A stretch of DNA of 64,000 nucleotides, taken from Pseudomonas sp. ICMP22404. Its GTDB lineage: Bacteria > Pseudomonadota > Gammaproteobacteria > Pseudomonadales > Pseudomonadaceae. Of this stretch, positions 51,429-60,959 are shown piece by piece (position 1 is the stretch's first letter; each line of letters starts with the position of its first letter). The position numbers and the translations under genes are program-made. The stretch lies in the NCBI RefSeq assembly GCF_006227205.1, contig NZ_VCNG01000002.1, forward strand, positions 310,001 through 374,000, given 5' to 3'. Under the pieces are notes generated by a model. That model saw only the letters and a list, made by a program, of their open reading frames with translations, did not search any database and was not told the origin of the DNA.

Positions 51429-52049
51429 ATGAATCCATCATCCTTCCCTTCGCGCAACGTCCGTGGTCCTGTCGACCATGAAATCCGAGCCCAGATTGTC
51501 GCAGCGGCAAATGAGCATTTCAGCCGCTATGGCTATGGCAAAACCACGGTATCGGACCTGGCCAAGGCCATTGGTTTTTCCAAGGCCTACATCTACAAGT
51601 TCTTCGATTCGAAACAGGCCATCGGCGAAGCCATTTGCAGCAATTGCCTGGAGACGATTGTCACGGCCGTGGACGAGGCGGTCAGCGTGGAGTCCCTCAG
51701 TGCCACCGAGCGCTTTCGCCGCTTGGTCAAAACCGCGGTCGTCACCGGTGTCAGCCTGTTCTTCAACGACCGCAAGCTCTACGATATTGCGGCATCCGCG
51801 GCGTCAGAGAGTTGGCCTAGCGCCCAGTTCTACGAGGCCAGCATTCGGGCATTCGTGCGGCAGATCGTCTCTGATGGGCGTGAGCTGGGTGAGTTCGAAC
51901 GCAAGACGCCCCTGGATGAAACGGTCAATGCCATCTATCTGGCGTTGCGTCCGTACATCAATCCATTGCTGTTGCAATACAGCCTCGATGGCGTTGAAGA
52001 GGCATCCACCAGCATCGCCAATCTGGTGCTGCGTAGCCTCATGCCTTGA
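51429..52049 (+). CDS. TetR-family transcription regulator
   Basis: 206 residues. N-terminal helix-turn-helix (about 18-65) with TTVSDLAKAIGFSKAYIYKFF and SKQAIGEAI, then a helical effector domain with FFNDRKLYDIAASAA. It is a close paralogue of the protein encoded at 54673: the recognition helix is identical, so both probably bind the same operator. Likely represses itself (sites A and the palindrome) and the SDR gene downstream (site B). Confidence 0.9.
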   Translation: MNPSSFPSRNVRGPVDHEIRAQIVAAANEHFSRYGYGKTTVSDLAKAIGFSKAYIYKFFDSKQAIGEAICSNCLETIVTAVDEAVSVESLSATERFRRLVKTAVVTGVSLFFNDRKLYDIAASAASESWPSAQFYEASIRAFVRQIVSDGRELGEFERKTPLDETVNAIYLALRPYINPLLLQYSLDGVEEASTSIANLVLRSLMP

Positions 52050-52146
52050 GTCCCGACGGTACAGGTACAGCGGTCAGCTGCGTTTCCCTCAATTCATAAA
52101 AGCAGGAAGCCGTATTTCCCTGCGAGGAATCGCCACACCCGGATTG

Positions 52147-52168
52147 TGACCATTGACTAAAATGGTTA
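52147..52168. promoter_or_regulatory. operator-like site B (TGAC-N14-GTTA)
   Basis: 22-bp site TGAC-CATTGAC...ATGGTTA, one base off the GTCA right half. An additional inner inverted repeat ACCATT-N6-AATGGT is perfect. It lies about 50 bases before the SDR start at 52217. Confidence 0.55.
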
Positions 52169-52216
52169 CTCGGTAGAGAGTGAGTATCTCGATGACCCCT
52201 TACCAGAGGAACTGCT

Positions 52217-53023
52217 ATGTCGAACGCTAAAGTTGTCCTTGTCACCGGTGTTTCATCGGGCATTGGCCGTGCCACTGCCCAATTGTTTGTCAGGCAAGGT
52301 TGCCAGGTGTTTGGCACCGTACGCAGTGTTACCCAATCGGACCCACTGCCGGGTGTCGAACTTGTCGAGATGGATGTTCGCGACGACGCTTCCGTTCAAC
52401 GCGCCATCGAAACCGTGATCGCTCAGGCCAAACGCGTTGATGTGCTGATCAATAACGCGGGCGGATCGTTGGTAGGCTCGGTAGAAGAAACGTCGATTGC
52501 CGAAGCCCAATCGCTATTCGATACCAACGTGTGGGGTGTCCTGCGTACGACACACGCGGTACTGCCGCATATGCGTGAACAGCGTTCGGGAAGAATCGTC
52601 AACGTCAGCTCGGTATTGGGTTTTCTTCCTGCGCCGTACATGGGCCTTTACTCGGCCTCCAAGCACGCTGTCGAGGGAATGTCCGAGTCTCTGGATCATG
52701 AAGTGCGCAAATTCGGTGTCCGCGTGGTGCTGGTCGAGCCGTCATTCACCAAGACCAACCTGGATCTCAATGCGCCGCAAACGGCTGGCAGCATTCCGGC
52801 CTATGCCAAAGACCGCGATGCGGTGACCCGTGCGATTGTTAAAAGTGTCCAGGGCGCACCGAGCCCCGACGGCGTGGCGGCGACGATTGTCGAGGCGGCT
52901 TTGGGCGTGTGGAAAATGCGTCGCACGCCCAAAGGCGAGGCCTCTCTCTTGCGCAAGCTGCGCCGTTTCATGCCGGCAAGTCCGGTCGACTCCAGTCTGA
53001 GAAAAACCTTTGGCCTGAGCTGA
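52217..53023 (+). CDS. SDR-family oxidoreductase
   Basis: 268 residues, classical SDR with TGVSSGIG at residues 11-18, NNAG near 82, catalytic Ser in NVSSVLG and Tyr-Lys in LYSASK. The substrate-binding C-terminus (about 200-268) is basic. The gene is preceded by operator-like site B and a GAGGAAC ribosome site. Its position between a TetR gene and an efflux pump suggests detoxification of the same compound the pump exports, though that is inferred. Confidence 0.88.
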   Translation: MSNAKVVLVTGVSSGIGRATAQLFVRQGCQVFGTVRSVTQSDPLPGVELVEMDVRDDASVQRAIETVIAQAKRVDVLINNAGGSLVGSVEETSIAEAQSLFDTNVWGVLRTTHAVLPHMREQRSGRIVNVSSVLGFLPAPYMGLYSASKHAVEGMSESLDHEVRKFGVRVVLVEPSFTKTNLDLNAPQTAGSIPAYAKDRDAVTRAIVKSVQGAPSPDGVAATIVEAALGVWKMRRTPKGEASLLRKLRRFMPASPVDSSLRKTFGLS

Positions 53024-53067
53024 GGCATGCCTTCGAGCTGTGACGACCTCAGGGAAGGCGTGCTTGG

Positions 53068-53096
53068 TGAGACCGTGCTTATCGATGACGGTCTCA
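53068..53096. terminator. probable bidirectional hairpin between convergent genes
   Basis: TGAGACCGT and ACGGTCTCA form a perfect 9-bp stem (extendable by two pairs) around an 11-base loop. It lies between the SDR stop (53023) and the outer-membrane gene stop (53120); no T-run. Confidence 0.45.
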
Positions 53097-53119
53097 TCTA
53101 CTGGAGCAGGGACGTGCGA

Positions 53120-54580
53120 TCAGCGCGTAGCCACGGGTTGGCTTTCAATCGGCTGCCAGCCACCGCCGAGCGCCCGGAATGCCGCGACCGCTGCGCGTGC
53201 CGACTCGGTTTGGGCCTGCGCTCTGGCGTCGGATGCCTGCAGCAGTGTTTCATCGGCGTGCAGGACGTCGATCAGGCTGGCCGAGCCTTTCTGGTAAGCG
53301 ATGAAGGACGACTGTCGAGCATGGGTCAAAGCGCTTTCACCCCCGGTCAGCGTGGATGCCTGTGCCTCGCGGTTGACCAGCGCGGAGAAGGCGTTCTCGA
53401 CGTCTTCGGTGGCACGCAGCACTGACTGGCGATAGGCGGCAAGCGCTTCGGCTTCCTCTCCTTTCGCCTGATCGATCTGCGCGTTGATTCGGCCGAAATC
53501 GAAAAGTCTCCAGCGCAACCCCAGGACCCCCGAGGCCTGGCTGGCCCCGCTGGAAAACAGATGACCGCTGGAGACGGCTGTTGCGCTGCCGATCAAGGCG
53601 CTGAGCGAAAACTTCGGGTAGTACTCGCTGATCGCCACGCCGATGCGGGCATTGGACGCCGCCAGTTTACGCTCGGCCACGATGAGGTCTGGCCGGCGGC
53701 GCAGCAGATCGGCGGGCGTGCCGGCTGAGGTAATCTGCGGTGCCTGAGGAATCGTCCCCGTCGTGGTCAATTGAGCCCGGTGAGTGCCGGGTGGGGTGCC
53801 GAGGATGACATCCAGTGCGTTCATTGCAGCATCCAGGCCGGTGTTGAGGGCCGGCACTGTGGCTTGAACCTGCGCAAGCGCACCCTCGGTCTGGCGAACC
53901 TGAAATTCGGCGGCAAGCCCTTTGCCGTGGAGCAGTTGTACTTTCTCCAGCAGGTCTTGTTGCGTCTTGACCTGTCGATTGGCAATGGCCAGCCGGGCCT
54001 GCAGGCCACGTAGGGTGATATAGATGTCCGCGGTCTGCGCGGCGACGGCCAGGCGCGTCGCGCTGAAGCCGGCTTCGGACGCCTGGTATTCGGCCAGCTC
54101 CGCCTCGCGGCCTCGACGTAAGCCGCCGAACGCATCCAGCTCCCAGCTTGCGCCGAGGTTCAGTTCATACAAATTGCCATAGCGATCATAGCCAGGCGTC
54201 GAGTTGAGCACCTGGCCCAATGGCGTTTCGACGGACTGATAGGCGCGTGCGGCTTGTCCGCTGATGTTGCCCGACGGCAACAGGGCAGCGGTTGCCGCGC
54301 CAAGCCCCGCGCGAGCCTGGGCGACCCGTGCGGAGGCCTGGGCCAGATCGAGGTTCTGCGCAAGCGCCTTGGCGATGAAGTCACTGAGCAATGGATCACC
54401 GAAGCCTTCCCACCAGTTGGCAAAGTTTGCCGTGCGGGCTGCCGTCCTTTGTTGAACGGCGGATTGAGCCTGGTAGCTATCCGACAGCGGAGCGTCCGGA
54501 CGCTGATAGTCCGGGCCAACCGCGCAGCCCGCCATTAAGCCGGTATTCACAAGCAGAGCAAGCGTACGGAGGGAAGGCAT
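53120..54580 (-). CDS. RND efflux outer membrane lipoprotein (NodT/OprM family)
   Basis: 486 residues. Lipoprotein signal with lipobox LMAGC (Cys at about residue 19), then two OEP repeats: long coiled-coil helices rich in Ala/Gln with beta strands between them (SGQAARAYQS, YELNLGASWELDAFGG, PKFSALSALIGSA). Trimeric channel that completes the RND pump encoded at 55371-59560. It is transcribed away from the pump genes, from the same intergenic region as the second TetR gene, which holds operator-like site C. Confidence 0.9.
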   Translation of the reverse strand: MPSLRTLALLVNTGLMAGCAVGPDYQRPDAPLSDSYQAQSAVQQRTAARTANFANWWEGFGDPLLSDFIAKALAQNLDLAQASARVAQARAGLGAATAALLPSGNISGQAARAYQSVETPLGQVLNSTPGYDRYGNLYELNLGASWELDAFGGLRRGREAELAEYQASEAGFSATRLAVAAQTADIYITLRGLQARLAIANRQVKTQQDLLEKVQLLHGKGLAAEFQVRQTEGALAQVQATVPALNTGLDAAMNALDVILGTPPGTHRAQLTTTGTIPQAPQITSAGTPADLLRRRPDLIVAERKLAASNARIGVAISEYYPKFSLSALIGSATAVSSGHLFSSGASQASGVLGLRWRLFDFGRINAQIDQAKGEEAEALAAYRQSVLRATEDVENAFSALVNREAQASTLTGGESALTHARQSSFIAYQKGSASLIDVLHADETLLQASDARAQAQTESARAAVAAFRALGGGWQPIESQPVATR

Positions 54581-54611
54581 GACGACTCCAGGTTTAGCCA
54601 GATACTGTTCG

Positions 54612-54633
54612 TGACGATATTACCAATTGGTCA
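54612..54633. promoter_or_regulatory. operator-like site C (TGAC-N14-GTCA)
   Basis: 22-bp site in the divergent region between the outer-membrane gene (start 54580, minus) and the second TetR gene (start 54673, plus). Its centre contains ACCAATTGGT, a perfect 10-bp palindrome. Confidence 0.6.
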
Positions 54634-54672
54634 CTCGTTGTCAATGGAGGTGCATGGGGCTAAGCTGGAAAA

Positions 54673-55296
54673 ATGACTAAACACATGCATGCACCCCAGA
54701 TACGTGGGCCGTCAGACCATAGTGTCCGCGATCAAGTCGTGGAGGCTGCCACGTTGCGCTTTGGCCACTATGGATATGAGAAGACCACCGTGTCTGACAT
54801 CGCCAAGGCCATTGGCTTCTCCAAGGCCTATATCTATAAATTTTTCGATTCCAAGCAGGCGATCGGAGAGGTGATCTGTACCAATCGTCTGGTCATGATC
54901 ATGGCGATTGTGGATGCAGCGATCGAGGATGCACCGACGGCTTCCGAGAAGTTGAAGCGTCTGTTTCGGGCGCTGGCAGAGGCGGGCAGCGACTTGTTCT
55001 TTCATGACCGCAAGCTCTACGACATTGCCGCTGTTGCCGCTCGCGAGCAGTGGCTTCCTGCGCAGGCGCATGACGAGCGCTTGCGCCAACTGATCCGGCA
55101 AATCGTCCTGGAGGGGCGTGAGTCCGGGGAGTTCGAGGGGAAAACCCCATTGGATGAAGCCGTCCTGGCGATCTACCTGGTCATGAAGCCCTACGCCAAT
55201 CCCGTGCAACTGCAATACAACCTTGATACGGCCTCGTCGGCGGCAGCGCTTCTATCGACGCTGATGTTACGCAGCCTTTCAGCGCAATCGTTCTGA
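54673..55296 (+). CDS. TetR-family transcription regulator of the RND pump
   Basis: 207 residues. The helix-turn-helix (TTVSDIAKAIGFSKAYIYKFF, about 33-54) is nearly identical to the paralogue at 51429, and the effector domain shares FHDRKLYDIAA. It is encoded between the pump's outer membrane and inner membrane parts, with operator-like sites on both sides (C and D), the usual layout for a local efflux repressor. The ligand is probably a pump substrate. Confidence 0.9.
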   Translation: MTKHMHAPQIRGPSDHSVRDQVVEAATLRFGHYGYEKTTVSDIAKAIGFSKAYIYKFFDSKQAIGEVICTNRLVMIMAIVDAAIEDAPTASEKLKRLFRALAEAGSDLFFHDRKLYDIAAVAAREQWLPAQAHDERLRQLIRQIVLEGRESGEFEGKTPLDEAVLAIYLVMKPYANPVQLQYNLDTASSAAALLSTLMLRSLSAQSF

Positions 55297-55303
55297 TATT
55301 TTG

Positions 55304-55325
55304 TGACTGTTGACATTATTAGTCA
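55304..55325. promoter_or_regulatory. operator-like site D (TGAC-N14-GTCA)
   Basis: 22-bp site with TGACTGTTGAC at left and TTAGTCA at right, between the second TetR stop (55296) and the membrane fusion protein start (55371). It shares the internal TTGAC with site B at the same offset. Confidence 0.6.
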
Positions 55326-55370
55326 CTAGACTGAAGATGCATTCCTGTTCTATTTATTGAGTAGCGAACC

Positions 55371-56474
55371 ATGCTTCGGCTAAAACCTGTTGCCGTCTGC
55401 TTAATGCCTCTCGTCCTGGCGGCGTGCGGTAATTCATCGACCGCCGTCGACGCACGCACCCAGCCCCCTCTGGTGAGGGTCGCGGGCGTCGAGAAATCGG
55501 TCGACATCGCGCGTTCGTTCACTGGCGTTGTGGTCGCTCGCGTCCAGAGCGATCTTGGCTTTCGGGTGTCGGGGAAAGTGCAGGAGCGTCTGGTGGATGC
55601 CGGCCAGACGGTCAAGCGTGGCCAACCACTGATGCGCCTGGACCCGGTCGACCTTGGCCTGCAGGCGCGTGCGCAGCAGCAGGCAGTGGCCGCCGCCCGG
55701 GCGCAAGCCAAGCAGACGGCGGATGACGAGGCCCGTAATCGCGAGCTGGTGGCGGCAGGGGCGATCTCGGCCTCTGCATACGACCAGGCAAAGGCCGCGG
55801 CGGACACGGCAAAGGCGCAGTTGAGCGCGGCGCAGGCGCAGGCCGATGTGGCAAGCAATGCCATGGGCTATGCGACCTTGCTGGCCGACGCCGATGGCGT
55901 TGTGATGGATACCCTGGCCGAACCCGGCCAAGTCGTCAGCGCGGGACAGCCAGTCGTCAAGCTGGCACGCGCCGGACAACGCGAAGCCAGCGTCGATCTG
56001 CCCGAAACGCTGCGCCCGGCCGTGGGCTCGGTGGCCCAGGCGACGTTGTACGGTAACGGCAAGGTAGCCACTGTTGCGAAGCTGCGGCTGCTTTCCGATG
56101 CCGCCGACCCGGTAACGCGCACCTTCGAGGCCAGGTACGTGCTGGAAGGTGCGCTGGCTAATGCGCCACTCGGTTCGACCGTCACGCTTGATATCGCCCA
56201 GGACAAGTCGCCAGGGCAAGCACTGCGAGTGCCTGTCGCGGCTGTTTTTGACGCGGGTGATGGCCCCGGTGTATGGGCGCTTTCCGGCGAACCGGCAAAA
56301 GTCTCGTGGCGTCCGGTCCAGGTCCTCGGTCTGGGCGATGACACGGCCACGGTCGTTGGTAACCTCAAGCAGGGCGAACAGATCGTGGCCTTGGGCGCGC
56401 ATTTGCTGCACGAGGGTGCTGAGGTTCGGGTGGCGCAACAGGAACAGGTGGTCGCCAAGGGGAACCAGCCATGA
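55371..56474 (+). CDS. RND efflux membrane fusion protein
   Basis: 367 residues. Lipoprotein signal with lipobox LAAC (Cys near 21), lipoyl half motif (GFRVSGKVQERLVDAGQTVKRGQPL), short alpha-hairpin (about 95-150), then ADADGVVMDTLAEPGQVVSAGQP, beta-barrel and membrane-proximal domains. Periplasmic adaptor between the RND permease (coupled by ATGA) and the outer membrane lipoprotein encoded on the other strand. Site D lies upstream. Confidence 0.9.
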   Translation: MLRLKPVAVCLMPLVLAACGNSSTAVDARTQPPLVRVAGVEKSVDIARSFTGVVVARVQSDLGFRVSGKVQERLVDAGQTVKRGQPLMRLDPVDLGLQARAQQQAVAAARAQAKQTADDEARNRELVAAGAISASAYDQAKAAADTAKAQLSAAQAQADVASNAMGYATLLADADGVVMDTLAEPGQVVSAGQPVVKLARAGQREASVDLPETLRPAVGSVAQATLYGNGKVATVAKLRLLSDAADPVTRTFEARYVLEGALANAPLGSTVTLDIAQDKSPGQALRVPVAAVFDAGDGPGVWALSGEPAKVSWRPVQVLGLGDDTATVVGNLKQGEQIVALGAHLLHEGAEVRVAQQEQVVAKGNQP

Positions 56475-59400
56475 GCGAGGGGCGTTTCAATCTCTCGGCC
56501 CTTGCCGTTCGTGAGCGATCGATCACCCTTTTCCTGATCGTTCTGATCACGCTTGCCGGGGTCCTGGCGTTCTTCGGCCTGGGGCGTGCGGAAGACCCTC
56601 CCTTCACCGTCAAGCAGATGACGATCATCTCTGCCTGGCCGGGTGCTACTGCGCAGGAAATGCAGGACCAGGTGGCCGAGCCGCTGGAAAAGCGCTTGCA
56701 GGAATTGAAGTGGTACGACCGCACGGAAACGTACACGCGCCCGGGGCTGGCCTTCACCATGGTGTCGCTGCTGGACACCACGCCGCCAGCGGAAGTGCAG
56801 GAAGAGTTTTATCAGGCCCGCAAGAAAATTGCCGATGAGGCGAAAACCCTGCCGGCCGGTGTCATCGGGCCGATGGTCAACGATGAGTTTTCGGACGTGA
56901 CCTTTGCGCTTTTTGCGTTGAAGGCCAAGGGCGAGCCGCAGCGCTTGCTGGCCCGCGATGCCGAGTCGCTGCGCCAGCGCCTTCTGCATGTGCCGGGGGT
57001 GAAAAAGGTCAACATCATCGGCGAGCAGTCCGAGCGTATCTTCGTGTCGTTTTCCCATGATCGATTGGCAACGCTTGGGCTTTCCCCCCAGGACATTTTT
57101 GCTGCGCTGAACAATCAGAACGTGCTGACGCCCGCCGGCTCGATCGACACCAAGGGACCGCAGGTATTCGTGCGCCTGGATGGCGCGTTCGACAAACTCG
57201 AGAAAGTTCGTGATACGCCGATTGTGGTGCAGGGGCGGGCACTGAAGCTCTCGGATGTTGCGACGGTGGAGCGTGGCTACGAAGACCCTGCAACCTTTCT
57301 GGTCCGCAACAAAGGCGAGCCCGCCCTGTTGCTGGGTATCGTGATGCGCGAAGGCTGGAACGGCCTGGACCTGGGCAAGGCCCTGGATGCCGAGACGGTC
57401 AGTATCAACGAAGGCATGCCGCTGGGCATGACGTTCACCAAGGTCACCGATCAGTCGGTGAATATCAGTTCGGCCGTCGACGAATTCATGATCAAGTTCT
57501 TCGTCGCGTTGCTGGTGGTGATGTTGGTCTGTTTCCTCAGCATGGGCTGGCATGTGGGCGTGGTGGTGGCAGCGGCCGTGCCGTTGACCCTCGCTGTGGT
57601 GTTCATGGTGATGGCCGCTACCGGCAAGAATTTCGACCGCATTACCCTGGGGTCACTGATCCTGGCGTTGGGCCTGCTGGTGGACGACGCCATCATCGCC
57701 ATCGAAATGATGATGGTCAAAATGGAGGAGGGCTACGACCGGATCAAGGCCTCGGCCTATGCCTGGAGCCATACCGCCGCCCCCATGCTCGCGGGTACGC
57801 TGGTGACGGCTGTCGGCTTCATGCCCAACGGCTTCGCGCACTCGTCCGCGGGCGAGTACACCAGCAACATGTTCTGGATCGTGGGCATTGCCCTGATCGC
57901 GTCTTGGGTGGTCGCTGTGGCCTTCACGCCTTACCTGGGTGTGAAGTTGTTGCCGCACGTCAAAAAAGTCGAGGGTGGCCACGCGGCCATCTATGACACA
58001 CCTCGCTACAATCGTTTTCGCCGGTTGCTGACACGGGTCATCGCTCGAAAATGGCTGGTGGCCGGGGCGGTGATTGGCTGTTTTGTCGTAGCCATCCTTG
58101 GCATGGGCCTGGTCAAGAAGCAGTTTTTCCCCGCCTCTGATCGCCCCGAAGTCCTGATTGAAGTGCAGATGCCTTACGGCACTTCCATCGAGCAGACCAG
58201 CGCGGCGACGGCCAGCATTGAAGCCTGGCTGCAAAAGCAGGACGAAGCGAAAATCGTCACGTCCTATATCGGACAAGGTTCGCCGCGTTTCTACCTGGCG
58301 ATGGCGCCGGAGCTACCCGATCCCTCATTCGCCAAGATGGTGGTGCTGACAGGTAGCCAGGAGGAGCGGGAAACCCTCAAGCACCGTCTCCGCCAAGCGG
58401 TGGCTGACGGGCTCGCGCCTGAAGCCCGTGTGCGGGTTACCCAACTGGTGTTCGGTCCGTATTCCCCCTTTCCTGTCGCTTACCGGGTGATGGGACCGGA
58501 TCTCGCCAGGCTGCGTGAGATTGCCGGCCGGGTCGAGGCTGTCATGCGGGCGAGTCCCATGATGAGGACCGTCAACACCGACTGGGGGACGCGCATACCG
58601 ACACTGCATTTCTCATTGGACCAGAACCGGTTGCAGGCGGTTGGGCTGACGTCCAGTACGGTCGGCCAGCAATTGCAGTTCCTGCTGTCGGGTATCCCGA
58701 TCACGTTTGTGCGCGAAGACATTCGTTCCGTGCAAGTGGTGGGGCGTGCAGCGGGCGATATCCGCCTCGATCCGGCAAAAATCCAGGGCTTCACCTTAGT
58801 GGGCTCGGCCGGCCAGCGGGTTCCGTTGTCGCAGATCGGCAGTGTCGAGGTGCGCATGGAAGATCCGGTCCTGCGCCGTCGTGACCGTACGCCCACCATC
58901 ACGGTACGCGGGGACATTGCCGAGGATCTGCAGCCGCCGGACGTTTCCACGAAGATCCTGGACGAGCTGCAGCCGATCATCAGCACACTGCCGGCCGGAT
59001 ACCGCATCGAACAAGCCGGTTCGATCGAAGAGTCGGGGAAAGCCTCAAAGGCGATGTTGCCGCTGTTCCCGATCATGATTGCCCTGACGCTGCTGATCAT
59101 CATTTTGCAGGTCCGCTCAATGTCCGCGATGGTGATGGTGTTCCTCACTGCGCCGCTGGGATTGATTGGTGTGGTGCCGACCCTGCTCATCTTCAATCAG
59201 CCGTTTGGCATCAACGCCCTGGTAGGCCTGATCGCGCTGTCGGGCATCCTGATGCGCAACACGCTGATCCTGATCGGGCAAATCGATCACAACCAGAAAG
59301 AAGGGCTCGATCCATTCCATGCGGTTGTAGAGGCGACGGTGCAACGCGCCAGACCGGTACTGCTCACGGCGATGGCCGCCATCCTGGCCTTTATCCCGCT

Positions 59401-59560
59401 GACTCATTCCGTGTTCTGGGGAACCCTGGCTTACACACTGATCGGTGGGACATTCGGTGGAACCGTGATGACGCTGGTATTCCTGCCGGCGATGTATGCC
59501 ATCTGGTTCAAGATCCGTCCTGACAACACAACTAGAACCGAAGCATTGGCAGCCAACTGA
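56471..59560 (+). CDS. RND efflux transporter, inner membrane permease
   Basis: 1029 residues with the 12-helix RND layout: TM1 near 15-35, periplasmic loop to about 330, TM2-6 (335-525), second loop to about 865, TM8-12. The proton-relay aspartate pair is visible in LILALGLLVDDAIIAIEMM. No lipid-A or cation signature (such as a Met cluster) is present, so drug/solvent/organic acid export (HAE-type) fits best. Substrates unknown; the fatty-acid-type genes just downstream suggest a hydrophobic acid or its derivative. Confidence 0.93.
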   Translation: MSEGRFNLSALAVRERSITLFLIVLITLAGVLAFFGLGRAEDPPFTVKQMTIISAWPGATAQEMQDQVAEPLEKRLQELKWYDRTETYTRPGLAFTMVSLLDTTPPAEVQEEFYQARKKIADEAKTLPAGVIGPMVNDEFSDVTFALFALKAKGEPQRLLARDAESLRQRLLHVPGVKKVNIIGEQSERIFVSFSHDRLATLGLSPQDIFAALNNQNVLTPAGSIDTKGPQVFVRLDGAFDKLEKVRDTPIVVQGRALKLSDVATVERGYEDPATFLVRNKGEPALLLGIVMREGWNGLDLGKALDAETVSINEGMPLGMTFTKVTDQSVNISSAVDEFMIKFFVALLVVMLVCFLSMGWHVGVVVAAAVPLTLAVVFMVMAATGKNFDRITLGSLILALGLLVDDAIIAIEMMMVKMEEGYDRIKASAYAWSHTAAPMLAGTLVTAVGFMPNGFAHSSAGEYTSNMFWIVGIALIASWVVAVAFTPYLGVKLLPHVKKVEGGHAAIYDTPRYNRFRRLLTRVIARKWLVAGAVIGCFVVAILGMGLVKKQFFPASDRPEVLIEVQMPYGTSIEQTSAATASIEAWLQKQDEAKIVTSYIGQGSPRFYLAMAPELPDPSFAKMVVLTGSQEERETLKHRLRQAVADGLAPEARVRVTQLVFGPYSPFPVAYRVMGPDLARLREIAGRVEAVMRASPMMRTVNTDWGTRIPTLHFSLDQNRLQAVGLTSSTVGQQLQFLLSGIPITFVREDIRSVQVVGRAAGDIRLDPAKIQGFTLVGSAGQRVPLSQIGSVEVRMEDPVLRRRDRTPTITVRGDIAEDLQPPDVSTKILDELQPIISTLPAGYRIEQAGSIEESGKASKAMLPLFPIMIALTLLIIILQVRSMSAMVMVFLTAPLGLIGVVPTLLIFNQPFGINALVGLIALSGILMRNTLILIGQIDHNQKEGLDPFHAVVEATVQRARPVLLTAMAAILAFIPLTHSVFWGTLAYTLIGGTFGGTVMTLVFLPAMYAIWFKIRPDNTTRTEALAAN

Positions 59561-59587
59561 ACGTCGACTCAGAATCAAGAGGGTTTC

Positions 59588-60880
59588 ATGATGAATTCCA
59601 ATGATCAAAAGCGAATCGTAGTCACAGGCGGCGGTATTGTCGGCCCCCTGGGATGCGGCACGGAAGAGGTCTGGCGCAGGTTGCTGGACGGCCGTTCGGG
59701 TATTCGCAGCCTGCCGGACGAAATCGGTGAGGGCACCGGCGTCGCAGTGGCGGGGCAAGTGCCGACACTGGAAGAGGATCCCGTTGCCGGTTATGCGCCC
59801 GACCGCATCATTGCGCCCAAGGAGCGCAAGAAGATGGACCGCTTCATCGAGTTCGCGCTCATGGCCGCCCATGAAGCATTGGCGCAGGCAGGCTGGCATC
59901 CCACGGATGAAGCGCAACAACAGCGGACCGCGACCATTATCGCTTCCGGTGTTGGTGGTTTCGGCGCGATTGCTGAAGCCGTACGGACCACGGATGCTCG
60001 TGGGCCGCGTAGATTATCGCCGTTCACCGCACCGTCATTCCTCGCCAACATGGCCGCGGGTCATGTCTCTATCCAGAACGGCTTCAAGGGCCCGCTCGGC
60101 GCGCCGGTGACGGCTTGTGCCGCTGGCGTACAAGCCATTGGCGATGCAGCGCGACTGATCAGAAGCGGGGAAGCCGATATCGCCATTTGCGGCGGCACCG
60201 AAGCGGCGATCGACCGGGTGACGCTGGGCTGCTTTGCTGCCGCCCGCGCGCTGTCCACCGGGTTTGCTGAGCGGCCACAGGAAGCATCGCGTCCGTTCGA
60301 TCGCGATCGCGACGGGTTTGTCATGGCCGAAGGCGCAGGGTTGTTGGTGATCGAATCCCTGGAGCACGCGCTCGCCCGCGGAGCGACGCCCCTGGCGGAA
60401 CTGGTGGGGTACGGCACCAGTGCGGATGCCTATCACCTGACCGCAGGGCCGGAAGATGGGAATGGAGCCCGGCGCGCCATGGAACAAGCCTTGCGCCAGG
60501 CGGGTGTCAGTGCTGGCGAGGTACAGCATATCAACGCCCATGCGACTTCGACGCAGGTGGGCGACAAGGGCGAACTGGCGGCAATCAGGTCCGTGTTCGG
60601 CGACCACTCAGGCGTGGCGATCAGCTCGACCAAGTCGGCCACGGGGCATTTGCTGGGAGCGGCGGGGGGCATCGAAGCGCTTTTCACGGTGCTGGCTTTG
60701 CGGGACCAGATCATTCCCCCGACGTTGAATCTCCTCAATCCCGACGAGGCCGCTAGTGGGCTCGACCTGGTTGGCCTGACGGCACGCAAGGCTTCGATCA
60801 CCTATGCGCTCTCGAATGGATTTGGCTTCGGCGGCGTCAATGCCAGCGTTCTGTTCCGTCGCTGGGAGCCGGCGCCATGA
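59588..60880 (+). CDS. beta-ketoacyl-ACP synthase (FabF-like, KAS II type)
   Basis: 430 residues of the thiolase-fold condensing enzymes. Catalytic triad C177 (VTACAAG), H318 (NAHATST) and H354 (ATGHLLG) all present, with the FabF-like VTGGGIVGPLGCG at the N-terminus. It is not in a fab operon: no ACP, FabD or FabG beside it. It follows the RND permease by 27 bases and probably shares its transcript. It may extend or synthesise an unusual acyl chain, or serve stress-induced membrane remodelling; the second possibility pairs well with an efflux pump. Confidence 0.9.
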   Translation: MMNSNDQKRIVVTGGGIVGPLGCGTEEVWRRLLDGRSGIRSLPDEIGEGTGVAVAGQVPTLEEDPVAGYAPDRIIAPKERKKMDRFIEFALMAAHEALAQAGWHPTDEAQQQRTATIIASGVGGFGAIAEAVRTTDARGPRRLSPFTAPSFLANMAAGHVSIQNGFKGPLGAPVTACAAGVQAIGDAARLIRSGEADIAICGGTEAAIDRVTLGCFAAARALSTGFAERPQEASRPFDRDRDGFVMAEGAGLLVIESLEHALARGATPLAELVGYGTSADAYHLTAGPEDGNGARRAMEQALRQAGVSAGEVQHINAHATSTQVGDKGELAAIRSVFGDHSGVAISSTKSATGHLLGAAGGIEALFTVLALRDQIIPPTLNLLNPDEAASGLDLVGLTARKASITYALSNGFGFGGVNASVLFRRWEPAP

Positions 60881-60959
60881 TCACGACGTGAATGTTCTGC
60901 GTAGGTTCTCATCGTGAGTATCGATTCTGAATGTTCTGTTTCCCATAGAGGAAAAGACC

